NCBI RefSeq assembly: GCF_030127125.1
Contig: NZ_CP126156.1
Coordinates: 1,860,001-1,924,000 of the forward strand
DNA length: 64,000 nt
DNA from: Halobaculum litoreum
GTDB lineage: Archaea; Halobacteriota; Halobacteria; Halobacteriales; Haloferacaceae
Reading direction: 5' to 3'
Part shown: one piece after another, positions 9,163 through 18,021 of the stretch
Position numbering within the stretch: the first letter of the stretch is position 1
Layout: each line of letters starts with the position of its first letter
Made by a program: the position numbers and the translations under genes
The notes under the pieces: model-generated
Seen by the model: the letters and a program-made list of their open reading frames with translations, nothing else
Told to the model about the DNA's origin: nothing
Databases searched by the model: none

Positions 9163-9462
9163 CTACCGCATCGAGACGACGGTGAGGAACACGAGCGCGA
9201 CGAACTGGAGCGCGCGCATCGCCAGCACCGTCGACTGCGCCAGCGTCGATCCGGCGTACAACATCCCCATGTCGAAGAAGAAGAACACGGCGACGAGGTT
9301 CTCGACGAGCAGGACGAGCGCGAAGCCGATCAGCCCCAGCGTCAGCGGGGTCCGGAAGGTGCGGTAGTTGCGTCCCCAGACGGCGAGCAGCGCGAGCAGG
9401 AGCACGATGTTCAGCCCCGAGAGGGCGGTCGCGACGGTCAACAGGTCGGTCATCTGAGCCAT
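9163..9462 (-). CDS. small three-helix membrane protein
   Basis: A 99-residue protein with three hydrophobic segments: about 5-27, 38-60 with a phenylalanine run, and 72-95. It starts 7 bases after the stop of the winged-HTH gene, so the two are almost certainly co-transcribed. A DNA-binding protein followed by a small membrane protein is a frequent haloarchaeal arrangement of unknown role. There are no cysteines or obvious ligand residues. Confidence 0.72.
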   Translation of the reverse strand: MAQMTDLLTVATALSGLNIVLLLALLAVWGRNYRTFRTPLTLGLIGFALVLLVENLVAVFFFFDMGMLYAGSTLAQSTVLAMRALQFVALVFLTVVSMR

Positions 9463-9469
9463 GGTGTGG

Positions 9470-9790
9470 TCACTCGGTCGTGTCGGCGGTGTCGACGCCG
9501 TCGGTCGCGTCGCGCGGTTCCATGCGGTCGGTGATGCGCTCGAACGCCTCGCGGTGGCGCTCGAAGCGGTCGGTGAGGAAGTACAGTTTGCCGTAGTCGT
9601 CGCCGCCGGGCTCGACGACGTCGTGGTCGACGAGCATGTCGAGGTGGTGGCGCACGGTGTTGTAGTCGACGTCGAGTTCGGCCGCGAGGCGGTTGGCGTT
9701 GCGCGGCTGGTCGTCGAGCAGCCGCACGATCCGGGCACGGTTCGCGCCGCCGCGCGTGCCGGTCAACAGGTACCACAACGCCTTCTCCAT
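9470..9790 (-). CDS. ArsR-like winged helix-turn-helix regulator
   Basis: A 106-residue protein with a winged HTH over residues 1-80. The stretch GGANRARIVRLL, NANRLAAELDVDYNTVRHHL (recognition helix) and a Gly-rich wing is typical of haloarchaeal ArsR-type transcription factors. The acidic C-terminal tail has no effector domain. There is no metal-binding cysteine motif. It probably regulates itself and the membrane protein downstream, possibly also the neighbouring sulfite-oxidase-like gene. Start chosen at the ATG 9790. Confidence 0.85.
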   Translation of the reverse strand: MEKALWYLLTGTRGGANRARIVRLLDDQPRNANRLAAELDVDYNTVRHHLDMLVDHDVVEPGGDDYGKLYFLTDRFERHREAFERITDRMEPRDATDGVDTADTTE

Positions 9791-9876
9791 CCTGAGTCCC
9801 GGTATGTCTCGGTGGCAGTAGGGTAAGTCGTTCGCCACGGCGACGAGCCCCGCCGGCGGCGGGCGGGCGGCGGCGC

Positions 9877-11390
9877 TCACCCGCGGACCGTCCGCGACAC
9901 CCAGCCGGACGGGCCGTTGGGGAACGCGGAGCGCTCGTCGGCGGGCTGGAGCGTCCCGGTGCCGTCGGTCGCGCGCACCACCACCTCGTGTTCGGCCCCC
10001 GGCGAGTCGTAGCGGTGGACCCACTGGCGCCACACGTCGTCGCCGGGGAGCGGCTCGGAGAGCTCGGCGTCGGTCCACGTGTCGCCGCCGTCGACGGACA
10101 CCTCGACGCGGTCGACGCCGCGGGTGCCGGCGTACGCGTGGCCGCCCACCTCGATCCGGCCGTCGCCGAGGCGGTTGACGGCGTGCAGTTTCGCGACCGT
10201 GTTCACGGGGCCGGTGCCGTGCCAGCCGCGCTCCTCCCAGTACCCCTCCATCTCCTCGTCGAGGATCTCGATCTCGGTGAGCCACTTCACGTTGATCTCG
10301 CCCCAGTGGCCGGGGATCAGGGCCCGGACGGGCGCGCCGTGGCCCCGCGGGAGGTCGGCGCCGTTCATCCCCCACGCGAGGAAGCCGTTGCGGAGGGCCG
10401 CGACCGAGAACTCCTCGTAGAAGCCGTCGGCCGCGCGCAGCATCACGTAGTCGCCCTGCAGGCCCGCGTCCTCGAGGATCCGCGTCAGCGGGGTGCCGGT
10501 CCACAGCGCGTTGTCCATCTTCATCCCGTTGAGCGACTCCCCGACACAGCGGAGCGTGTTGAAGCGGTGCTCGGCGGGCATCGACGTGACGTCCTCGTAG
10601 GAGTACTCGCCCGGGTTCTCGACGGCGCCGGTCACCGAGAGGGTCCACTCGTCGCGGTCGGGGTCGGGGTCGACCTGGTTGATGTCGACCTCGTAGAAGC
10701 GCTCGCTGACGAGCGGCTCGATCCCGTCGACGTCGAGCGAGCGGTCGCGGGCGGTCGCCAGCAGGCGCCCCACCTCGGAGTCGGCCGGCACCGAGGCGGT
10801 GCCGTCGCCGGCCGAGACGGTGCGCCGGGAGCCGAGCACGCCGCCGGCGAGCGCGAGGCCGACGGCCGCGGCGATGCTCCCGAGGGCGGTCCGTCGTCCG
10901 GCCGTCGTCGGCTCGCTCGTCCGGGCGGCGAGCGCGGCGACGCCCAGCGGGACCGCGGCGCCGACGGTCGCGCCGACGGCGGAGGCCGCGGCGCCGCCGA
11001 GCGCGAGCGCGAGGCCGAGCACCGCGAGCAACGACAGCGCCGTCCCCGCGAGCGCGGCGTCGCGCCCTCGGCGTCGCCGGCGGCCGCCGCCGCGCGACGG
11101 ACGGCCCAGACGACGACCGCGAACAGGAGGGCGGTGAGGGCCAGCGCCAGCAGGAAGGCGATCCCGTCGCCGAGGCTCCCGAGCAACAGGATCGAGTAGC
11201 GGATCACCACGTCGGGGGTGACGGCGACGACGAGGCGCGCGACCGGCGCGGCGACGAACGCCGGGAGCCGGCCGACCGCCGCGAACGAGCCGGCGACCGC
11301 GCCGACGCCGGCCGCCAGCGCCAGCAGGAACGCCGGACCGTTCCGTCGGACGACCGCGGCCGCCCTCGCGGTGCGTGAGGTCTGGTCCAT
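9877..11390 (-). CDS. membrane-anchored sulfite-oxidase-family molybdopterin oxidoreductase, one frameshift
   Basis: Restoring one base at about 11065 gives a protein of about 504 residues. The N-terminal third has several membrane helices. The rest is a sulfite-oxidase-type Moco domain with FNTLRCVGESLNG (Cys as predicted Mo ligand), LPRGHGAPVRALIPGHWG and a C-terminal Ig-like dimerisation domain (VEVSVDGGDTWTDAEL). Without the missing base the helical part and catalytic part fall in two frames. Electron acceptor and substrate are unknown, so sulfite oxidation is only the family precedent. A TATA-like tract lies about 30 bases before the ATG at 11390. Confidence 0.85.
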
Positions 11391-11526
11391 ACCCTGTCGG
11401 ACGGCGGACACGGGGATAGGCGTTGTTCGAGATCCGTCCGGAGTCCGTTCGAACTCCGTTCCAACTCCGTACAAAATCGGCGCAGTCGTGCGGTTTCCGT
11501 GCAGACCGGGTCGTCGCCGAGGCGGC

Positions 11527-11742
11527 TCAGTTGCCGAAGTCGTACGTCGTGAGCTGGCCGTCGACGCCGACGCGGAGGTCGAACTCGCCGGCCCGCAGGG
11601 AGTTGCCCGCGAACGACTCGGTGTCGCTGAAGTACGCCGTGGTGCCGACGCCCGCGCCCGCGGCGGCGAGGCCGACCGTGCCGATACCGAGGAGGACGCC
11701 CCGGCGCGAGACGCCCGTCGAACTGGTGTGTTGCTGACGCAT
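11527..11742 (-). CDS. very short SipW-type signal peptide protein
   Basis: A 71-residue protein with SRRGVLLGIGTVGLAAAGAGVG, a twin-arginine/hydrophobic signal, directly followed by TTAYFSDTESF. This is the start of the SipW-dependent (TasA/CalY-like) exported family. Family members usually continue for 100 or more residues of beta-sandwich. This one stops after LTTYDFGN. A natural miniprotein, a truncation, or a downstream frameshift are all possible, and I see no homologous continuation in other frames. Confidence 0.7.
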   Translation of the reverse strand: MRQQHTSSTGVSRRGVLLGIGTVGLAAAGAGVGTTAYFSDTESFAGNSLRAGEFDLRVGVDGQLTTYDFGN

Positions 11743-12158
11743 TACGTCCGGCCGGGGGCGGGCAACCGTCCTATGTACGCTGGGGCTGTCGGGTCGCGAA
11801 CGGGACGTTCCGGCGACACGACGGCGGGACGCGCGGCCGGCGGCCGCGACCGACGGCGCGGCAGGCACCGCCTACCGGGTCGCCGCCGCGTCCCGATTTC
11901 GCCCTCCGAACGCGGATCCGTCGCGGGTCCCGACGGCGTCGCGGACGCGGGCTGTCGACACGGATCGGGCGTCGGTGTGACACCCTGCCTCGGGTGCTGG
12001 CGGCGGGCCGGCCGCGCCGCGCGCGACCGGAAGTGTCGGCGCGACCGACCGCTCAACGGAGCATAAATTCACGATCCGTGAGGGTAGCTATTCCGACACT
12101 AGCCGTGCAATTTAATTACCCCGTTTTCGTACGCCCACTCGCAAACGAGTATCGACAA
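11743..12158. other. divergent intergenic region with promoters on both sides
   Basis: About 415 bases without a credible gene. The right end (12060-12158) is unusually AT-rich for this genome. It contains the TATA-like tttaattac (about 12112-12120) before the surface-protein gene and a short inverted pair gcta/tagc about 20 bases further up. The left end has a tacata-type box for the SipW-type gene. Confidence 0.5.
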
Positions 12159-13196
12159 ATGGGGGGGAGTACGCAGCAACGCAGACAGCGTCTGCTAACG
12201 ACGATCGTAGTATCGATATTGATAACGTCGCTGGTCGCCTTCGCGGGCACGTCCGGCGCGGTGACGACGACCGTGTCGGGGCCCGACGAGGTGACCCGCG
12301 GCGACGCGGCGACGTTCACGTCGACCGTCGACGTGCGCGACGACGAGCGCGTGGACGTCCGGCGGCTCACGCTGACCATCCGGACGACCGACTCGCCGGA
12401 CGAGGCGGTCAGGGTGACCGTCGCCCCGAACGGGACCGTCCTCTCGGTGACGCCCTCCTCGGGCGTCGTCGGGCAAGGCGAGATCCGGATCGCCCAACTC
12501 AGGCGGTCGCTCGAGGTCGACGTCGCCGGCACCGACGGCACGTACGGCTACGGGTACGGCTACGTCGGCGGCGTCGACGAACGCGCCGGCGAGAACGGCT
12601 CCGACGCGGACGTGGGGTACGGCTACGGCTACGCCGACACCGCGATCACCGTGACGGCGTCGTTCGACTCGCAGGCCCTGAAACACGGCGATTACGAGGT
12701 GTTCCTCACGATCGACACGCCCGAGGGGGACGACCGGTTCCGGTCGAACGTCCAAGCGTTCACCGTCGACGTGCCCGGGAACGGCTCGCCGCCGGACCGC
12801 GGCGAGGGTCCCGACAACCGGCCCGACGACTCCGACGAGAACGACTCCGAGGAGGACGATTCCGACGAGAACGACTCCGACGAGGACGATTCCAACGAGG
12901 AGGACTCCGACGAGAACGACTCCGGCGAGGACGACTCCGACGAGAACGACTCCGACGAGGACGATTCCAACGAGGAGGACTCCGACGAGAACGACTCCGG
13001 CGAGGACGACTCCGACGAGAACGACTCCGACGAGCAGGAGGCGGACGAGGACGACGACCACCCGGGGGCCGGAAACGGTCCGCCGGACAACCGCGGTAAC
13101 GGCAACGGCCCGCCGTCGCACGCCAACGGCAACGGCCCGCCGTCGCACGCCAACGGCAACGGCCCGCCAGAGGACGTACCGCGGGGCGGTCGCTGA
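12159..13196 (+). CDS. secreted Tyr-Gly and Ser-Asp-rich surface protein
   Basis: A 345-residue protein with a Sec-type N-terminus (basic RRQRLL, hydrophobic about 15-32). A beta-rich domain follows (about 34-200) with two YGYGYGY motifs. Next is an acidic linker of Asp, Glu, Ser and Asn (about 223-292), then a C-terminal tail of GNGPPSHAN repeats. No PGF-CTERM or membrane anchor is visible, so it may be released or held by the S-layer. It is the first gene of the glycan cluster and ends 15 bases before the flippase. It could be the carrier of the glycan made downstream, but that is inference. Confidence 0.75.
   Translation: MGGSTQQRRQRLLTTIVVSILITSLVAFAGTSGAVTTTVSGPDEVTRGDAATFTSTVDVRDDERVDVRRLTLTIRTTDSPDEAVRVTVAPNGTVLSVTPSSGVVGQGEIRIAQLRRSLEVDVAGTDGTYGYGYGYVGGVDERAGENGSDADVGYGYGYADTAITVTASFDSQALKHGDYEVFLTIDTPEGDDRFRSNVQAFTVDVPGNGSPPDRGEGPDNRPDDSDENDSEEDDSDENDSDEDDSNEEDSDENDSGEDDSDENDSDEDDSNEEDSDENDSGEDDSDENDSDEQEADEDDDHPGAGNGPPDNRGNGNGPPSHANGNGPPSHANGNGPPEDVPRGGR
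12861..13010. repeat. 75-base perfect direct repeat, two copies
   Basis: Bases 12861-12935 and 12936-13010 are identical, encoding a 25-residue Ser/Asp/Glu/Asn unit. A third, partial copy runs to about 13034. Perfect identity including third positions suggests recent duplication, so copy number may differ between strains. Confidence 0.9.
13101..13154. repeat. 27-base direct repeat encoding GNGPPSHAN
   Basis: Two identical 27-base units (13101-13127, 13128-13154) and a partial third encode the Gly-Asn-Gly-Pro-Pro tail of the surface protein. They are in frame. Confidence 0.85.
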
Positions 13197-13211
13197 CACA
13201 CGGGAGCCACC

Positions 13212-14558
13212 ATGACCGACCAAAACACGCTCCCGTTCCAGCGACAGCTCCATCGACTCGGCCGGGCGGTCCGGGCCGTCGGCACCGACGACCTCGTCCA
13301 CCACGGCGGGGTGATGGCCGCGGCGACCGTCGTCGCCGGCGGGTTCAACTACGGCTACCAGGTGTTCGTCGGCCGGTACCTCGGGGCGGAGGCGTACGGG
13401 GCGTTCGGCGCGCTGTTCGCGCTGTTCTACCTCCTGCACGTCGTCGGCCGGGGGGTCCGGTTCAGCGCCTCCCGGTTCGCCGCCGAGCTCGACGGCCCCG
13501 ACGAGCGCGCCGCGTTCTACCGGGGGTTCCTGCTCCGGTCGACGGCGCTGGGCGTCGTCGGCACCGTCCTGCTCGTCGCCGCCAGCCCGGCCGTCGCCGG
13601 CTTCCTCGGCCTCGACTCGGCGGCGCCGGTGACGGTCGTCGCCGTCGCCATCGGCGTCGAACTCGTCCTCACCGCGAACCAGGGGACGATGCAGGGCCTC
13701 CAGCGGTTCGGCGCGCTCGGCGCGTTCAAGGTCGCGCAGGCGGCCGTGAAGCTCGCGCTCGGCGTCGCGCTCGTGCTCGCGGGGCTCCGCCTGTACGGCG
13801 CGTTCGCGGCCGTCGCGCTCGGCTCGGCGGTCGTCCTGCTGGCCTCGACGGGCTACCTGCTCCGGAGCCTCGGCCGACCGTCGGCCGCGGCCTCCCGGTT
13901 CCGCTACCGCCGGGCGTACCGCTACGTCGTGCCCGCCGCGATCGCGGGCTTCTGCCTGACGGTGCCGGCCAACGCCGACGTCGTCGTCGTGAAGCACTTC
14001 TTCCCGGCCGTCGACGCCGGCCACTACGCGGCCGCCTCGGTGCTCGGGAAGGTGCTGTTGTTCCTGCCGATGGGCATCTCGACGGCGCTGTTCCCGAAGG
14101 TGACGGCCGACCACGCCGCCGCCCGGAGCGACCGGCTCCACGCGCTGTTCGACCGCGCGCTGGCGTACGCCGCCCTCGTCGCGGCCGCCGGCGCGGCCGG
14201 CTTCTGGCTCCTCGCCGAGGACCTGCTCGCGCTCGCGTACGGCCCCGAGTACGTCGCCGCCGCGCCGCTCGTGCGCTGGTACGGGCTGGCGATCGCGGCG
14301 GTCGTGCTCGCGGTCGTCGTGCTCAACTTCGAGTTGGCGCGCGACCGCACCGGCTACGTCTACCTGTTCGCGCTCGGCTCCGTCGCCGAACTCGCCCTGA
14401 TCTGGGCGCACCACGCCACGCTGATCCGGGTGGCACAGATCGTCCTCGTCGCCAACGCCGTCCTGTTCGCGGTCGGATTCGCGGCGGTGAAACTCGACCT
14501 GGATCTCGACCCGACCCGCCTCACGACCGCCCTCTCGACGTTCATCAATGACCGCTGA
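13212..14558 (+). CDS. oligosaccharide flippase (MOP superfamily, Wzx-like)
   Basis: A 448-residue protein with about twelve membrane helices spread evenly along its length. The fold pattern and start (VVAGGFNYGYQVFVGRYLG, then YGAFGALFALFYLL) match the Wzx/PST branch of the MOP exporter superfamily. Its likely job is to move a lipid-linked saccharide across the membrane. Its stop lies 8-10 bases inside the next gene, which starts at 14548, so the cluster is translationally coupled. The last residues are cytoplasmic and charged. Confidence 0.88.
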   Translation: MTDQNTLPFQRQLHRLGRAVRAVGTDDLVHHGGVMAAATVVAGGFNYGYQVFVGRYLGAEAYGAFGALFALFYLLHVVGRGVRFSASRFAAELDGPDERAAFYRGFLLRSTALGVVGTVLLVAASPAVAGFLGLDSAAPVTVVAVAIGVELVLTANQGTMQGLQRFGALGAFKVAQAAVKLALGVALVLAGLRLYGAFAAVALGSAVVLLASTGYLLRSLGRPSAAASRFRYRRAYRYVVPAAIAGFCLTVPANADVVVVKHFFPAVDAGHYAAASVLGKVLLFLPMGISTALFPKVTADHAAARSDRLHALFDRALAYAALVAAAGAAGFWLLAEDLLALAYGPEYVAAAPLVRWYGLAIAAVVLAVVVLNFELARDRTGYVYLFALGSVAELALIWAHHATLIRVAQIVLVANAVLFAVGFAAVKLDLDLDPTRLTTALSTFINDR

Positions 14559-15522
14559 CAGCCACACGACCGACCGATCCGCCGCCGAATCGCCCGCCGA
14601 CCGCACCGCAGACCGCTCCGTCGTCCTCCCGGTGTACGACGAGCGCCCCGACGTGTGGACCGGCCTCGTCGAGCGGCTGCTGGCCGCCGGCTGGGACGAG
14701 GTCGTCGTCTGCCTCGACGCGCCCGACGACGACGCCCGCCGCGTCGCCGAGCGCGTCGCCCGCCACGACGGCGTCGCCCTCGCGTGCAGCGACGACCGCC
14801 GCGGCAAGGGCGGGGCGCTCCGCGCCGGCCTCGGGGTCGCGACCGGCGACGTGCTCGGCTTCGTCGACGCCGACGGCGCCGTCCCCGTCGAGGCGCTCGA
14901 CCGACTGTACCGCACCGTCGAGTGGGGCACCGCCGCCGTCGCCGCCGGGTCCCGCGACGCCGGCGACGCCGGCCGCGAGGGGCAGTCGCTGCTCCGGCGG
15001 ACGCTCGGACGGGGGTACCGCCTGCTCGCCCGCGGCGTCACCGGCGTCCCTGTCACCGACTTCCAGTGCGGGGCGAAGGCGTTCCGCCGCGAGGTGTGGG
15101 CCGCCGTCGGCGACGACCTCGCGGAGACGGGGTTCGCGTTCGACACGGAACTGCTCGCGCTGGCGCACCGCCGCGGCTTCGACATCCGCGAGGTGCCCAT
15201 CGCGTGGGCCGACCCCGGCGACAGCGACGTCGACGTCGGCAGCGACGTGCCCGACCTGCTCCGGTCGCTGCTCCGCATCCGCGGCACGCTCCGCGAGACG
15301 CCGCGGGCCGTGCCCGACGGCGGCGCCGACGCGCCGGCGGCGGGCGACGAGCGCGAACCGGGGGCGACGGGGGACGCCGACGAGGCGGCCCGCGACGACG
15401 ACCGCGGGGACGACCCGATGCACGTCGCGCTCGTCACCTCCCACCCGCCGAACCGCGGCCACCTCGCGGAGTACGGCGAGGAGCCGCGCGGGCGTACGCC
15501 GCGCGCGACGACACGGAGGTGA
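14548..15522 (+). CDS. GT2 glycosyltransferase, dolichyl-phosphate sugar synthase type
   Basis: The GT-A domain spans about residues 10-250. It has LPVYDERPDVW, CSDDRRGKGGALRAG and the metal/nucleotide site GFVDADGAVP, then DFQCGAKAFRREVW and ETGFAFDTELLALA. These are hallmarks of the dolichyl-phosphate mannose or glucose synthase group, which loads a polyprenyl phosphate with a sugar. An acidic linker (about 255-290) follows. The frame then runs without a stop into MHVALVTSHPP, the start of the GT4 enzyme, before a missing base near 15485 ends it at 15522. Confidence 0.85.
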   Translation: MTADSHTTDRSAAESPADRTADRSVVLPVYDERPDVWTGLVERLLAAGWDEVVVCLDAPDDDARRVAERVARHDGVALACSDDRRGKGGALRAGLGVATGDVLGFVDADGAVPVEALDRLYRTVEWGTAAVAAGSRDAGDAGREGQSLLRRTLGRGYRLLARGVTGVPVTDFQCGAKAFRREVWAAVGDDLAETGFAFDTELLALAHRRGFDIREVPIAWADPGDSDVDVGSDVPDLLRSLLRIRGTLRETPRAVPDGGADAPAAGDEREPGATGDADEAARDDDRGDDPMHVALVTSHPPNRGHLAEYGEEPRGRTPRATTRR

Positions 15523-16598
15523 CGGTGTTCGCGCGCCGCACCGACCGGGCACCCGACGTCGAGGACCGCGGCGACTACGAGGTCCGCCGCGTGTGGGCGC
15601 GCGACTCCGCCCGCTCGGCGTGGGCGCTCGTGAGCGAACTCCGGACCGGCGGGTACGACGCCGTCCAGTTCAACCTCCACATGACGTACTTCGGGACGAC
15701 GAACGCCCACCGCTTCCTCGGGCTGGCGCTCCCGCCGCTGTGTCGCGCCCTGCTCGACGTGCCCGTCGTCACGACGCTGCACGACCTGCTGGAGATCGTC
15801 GAGGAGGACCACGTCGACGACACCGTCGGCACGCTCGAACGCCTCGGGGCGCGGGCGGCGACCCAGCTCGTGCTCCTGTCGGACGCGACGACCGTCACCG
15901 CCGCCGAGTACCGCGACATCGTCGCCGAGCGCTACCCCGTCGGCGACCCCGTCCACGTCCCGCACGGCACGTTCGTGCGCGCCGACGGCGGCGGGGCGCC
16001 GATGGAGGCGCCGCTGCGTCTGCTCGTGTTCGGCTTCCTCGGTCCGACGAAGGACATCGAGACGGCGGTGCGGGGGTTCGCCGCGGTCCGGGAGGCGGTG
16101 CCGGACGCCGAACTCGTGATCGCCGGCGGCTCCCACCCCGACTACCCCGGCCACCGGGAGGAGTTGGAGGCGCGCTTCGGCGACGAGCCGGGTGTCGCGT
16201 TCACCGGCTACGTCGAGGAGGACTCGATGGACGAGGTGTGGGGCGACGCCACCGCCGTCCTGATGCCGTACCACACCTGCACGGGCGTCAGCGGCGTGTT
16301 CCAGCTGGCGAAGTCGTACGGCAAGCCCGTCGTCGCCTTCGAGAACGACGGCATGCGCACCTCGACCGTCGAGACCGGCGGCGACGCCGCGTTCGTCGAC
16401 CCCGGCTCGCCGGCCGCGCTCGCCGACGGCATCGTCGCCCTCTGGGAGGACCGCGACCGGCTGCGGGAGATCGCCGACGCGAACGCCGCCGCCGGCGACG
16501 CGGTGAGCATGACCGAGACGACCGACCGCATGGTCGAACTGCTCGCGGACCCGTCGACCGCGAGCGCGGCCGCGACCGAGTGGGGTGAGGGGGCGTGA
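15418..16598 (+). CDS. GT4-type glycosyltransferase, one frameshift
   Basis: With one base restored between 15484 and 15485 (making EELARAYAARDD) the ATG at 15418 gives a protein of about 393 residues. The N-lobe holds HLAEYGEE and VVTTLHDLLE. The C-lobe has LLVFGFLGPTKDIETAV, ELVIAGGSHP and the nucleotide-sugar region GVSGVFQLAKSYGKPVVA. These fit the GT-B fold of GT4. There is no membrane anchor. Because the upstream GT2 has no stop codon before 15418, the two may form one bifunctional protein from 14548 to 16598. Confidence 0.82.
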
Positions 16599-18012
16599 GC
16601 CGGCCGGACGGGGCGGTCGACGACGACGGCTCGACGCTGGACGACGTCACCCGGAAGGTGGTCCAGCGGCTGCCCCACGGCGTCAAACGCCTGCTCGCGG
16701 TGCCGTACAACCGCGTCCAGCGGGTCCGGGCCGACCGCGCGTTCGCGCGCCGGGCCGCCGACCTGCCGTCGCTGCCGGCGGCGCCCGACGCGCCGCGCCA
16801 CGTCGTCTGCGTCGTCGTCGACGCGCTCCGGGCGGACGCCGTCGACGCCGAGACGACGCCGTTCCTCGCCGAGCGCCGCGTCGACACCGCGGTCACGCCG
16901 TCGCCGTGGACGTTCCCCGCCGTCACCTCGCTGGCGACCGGGCGCTACCCCCACGAACACGGGTCGATGCGCCGGTCGGACGACGTCGACCGCGGCGCGA
17001 CCGACCTCGTGATCCCGCCGACGCTGCCCGACGACGAGCGCACCGTGTTCGAGTCGTTCGCCGCCGCCGGCTACGACACCTACGGCGCGTTCGCGTTCCA
17101 CATGCCGTTCTTCGCGCTCGGGGGGCGGTTCGTTACCCACCGCGTGTACGACGACGCGCCCGCGGACGACGTGCTCGGGGACTTCCTCGCGTGGTTCGAC
17201 CGGCGGCGCGACGACCGCACCTGCTCGTACCTCCACCTCGGCGACCTCCACGAGCCGGTGGCGGCGCCGGCGCCGTACCGCGAGCGCTTCGACGTCGACG
17301 ACTCCATCGACGGGCTCCGGCGGTGGCGCTTCCGCGACGACCCCCACCCCGGGGTCGAGGGCGGCGCTACCGCGACCACCGCCGCCGGCTGTACCGGGCG
17401 GCCGCCGCCCGCGTCGACGACCGGCTGGCGGTGCTGCGCGAGCGGCTCCCCGACGACGTGGCGCTGGTCGTCACCGGCGACCACGGCGAGGCGATGTGGG
17501 AGCGGGCGACGCTCGACCGGCGGACGTTCCGCGACTCCCGGCCGGCGTACGGCATCGACCACGGCGGCACGCCGTTCGAGGCGATCGCGCGCGTCCCGCT
17601 CGCCGTCGAGGGGGTCGACGTGCGCGCCGGCGGCACCCCGTCGCTGGTCGACGTGGCGCCGACGCTGCTGGACGCGCTCGGCCAGCCCGAGGCGCTGGCG
17701 ACGACCGGCGCGTCGCTGTCGCGGGGCGTCCCCGCCGACCGCGTGCCGATCGTCGAGGCCGCCCGCTACGGCCACGAGAAGAAGGCCGCCTACCGCGACG
17801 GCTGGAAGCTGATCGTCTCCCGCGGCGACGACGCCGCGGTGGGGTTCCGGCTGCCGGAGACCCCGGGCGCGGCCGCGACCGAGGCGGAGCTCCCCGCCGA
17901 CGTGGAGGCGGCCCTGTACGACGCGCTGCCCGCGTGGCCCGACGGGAGCGAGCCCGAGCGCCGGGTGTCGGGGATGGCCCAGCAACGACTGGAGGACCTC
18001 GGCTATGTGTGA
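16595..18012 (+). CDS. sulfatase/alkaline-phosphatase-fold enzyme, one frameshift
   Basis: GTG start overlapping the stop of the GT4 gene. Restoring one base near 17364 gives about 472 residues. Fold features are VVVDALRADAVDAETTPFL (metal-binding Asp), the nucleophile region SPWTFPAVTSLATG (Ser/Thr in place of Cys) and VTGDHGEAMW followed by GIDHGGTPFEA. In glycan clusters such enzymes transfer or remove sulfate or phosphate-containing groups. The C-terminal LEDLGYV ending is common in haloarchaeal sulfatases. The exact substrate is unknown. Confidence 0.83.
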
Positions 18013-18021
18013 GGTGCGCCG

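Noticed and set aside
12195-16274. 1359-codon minus-strand frame
   Set aside because: Antisense of flippase and glycosyltransferase genes; low-complexity Arg/Asp/Val composition.
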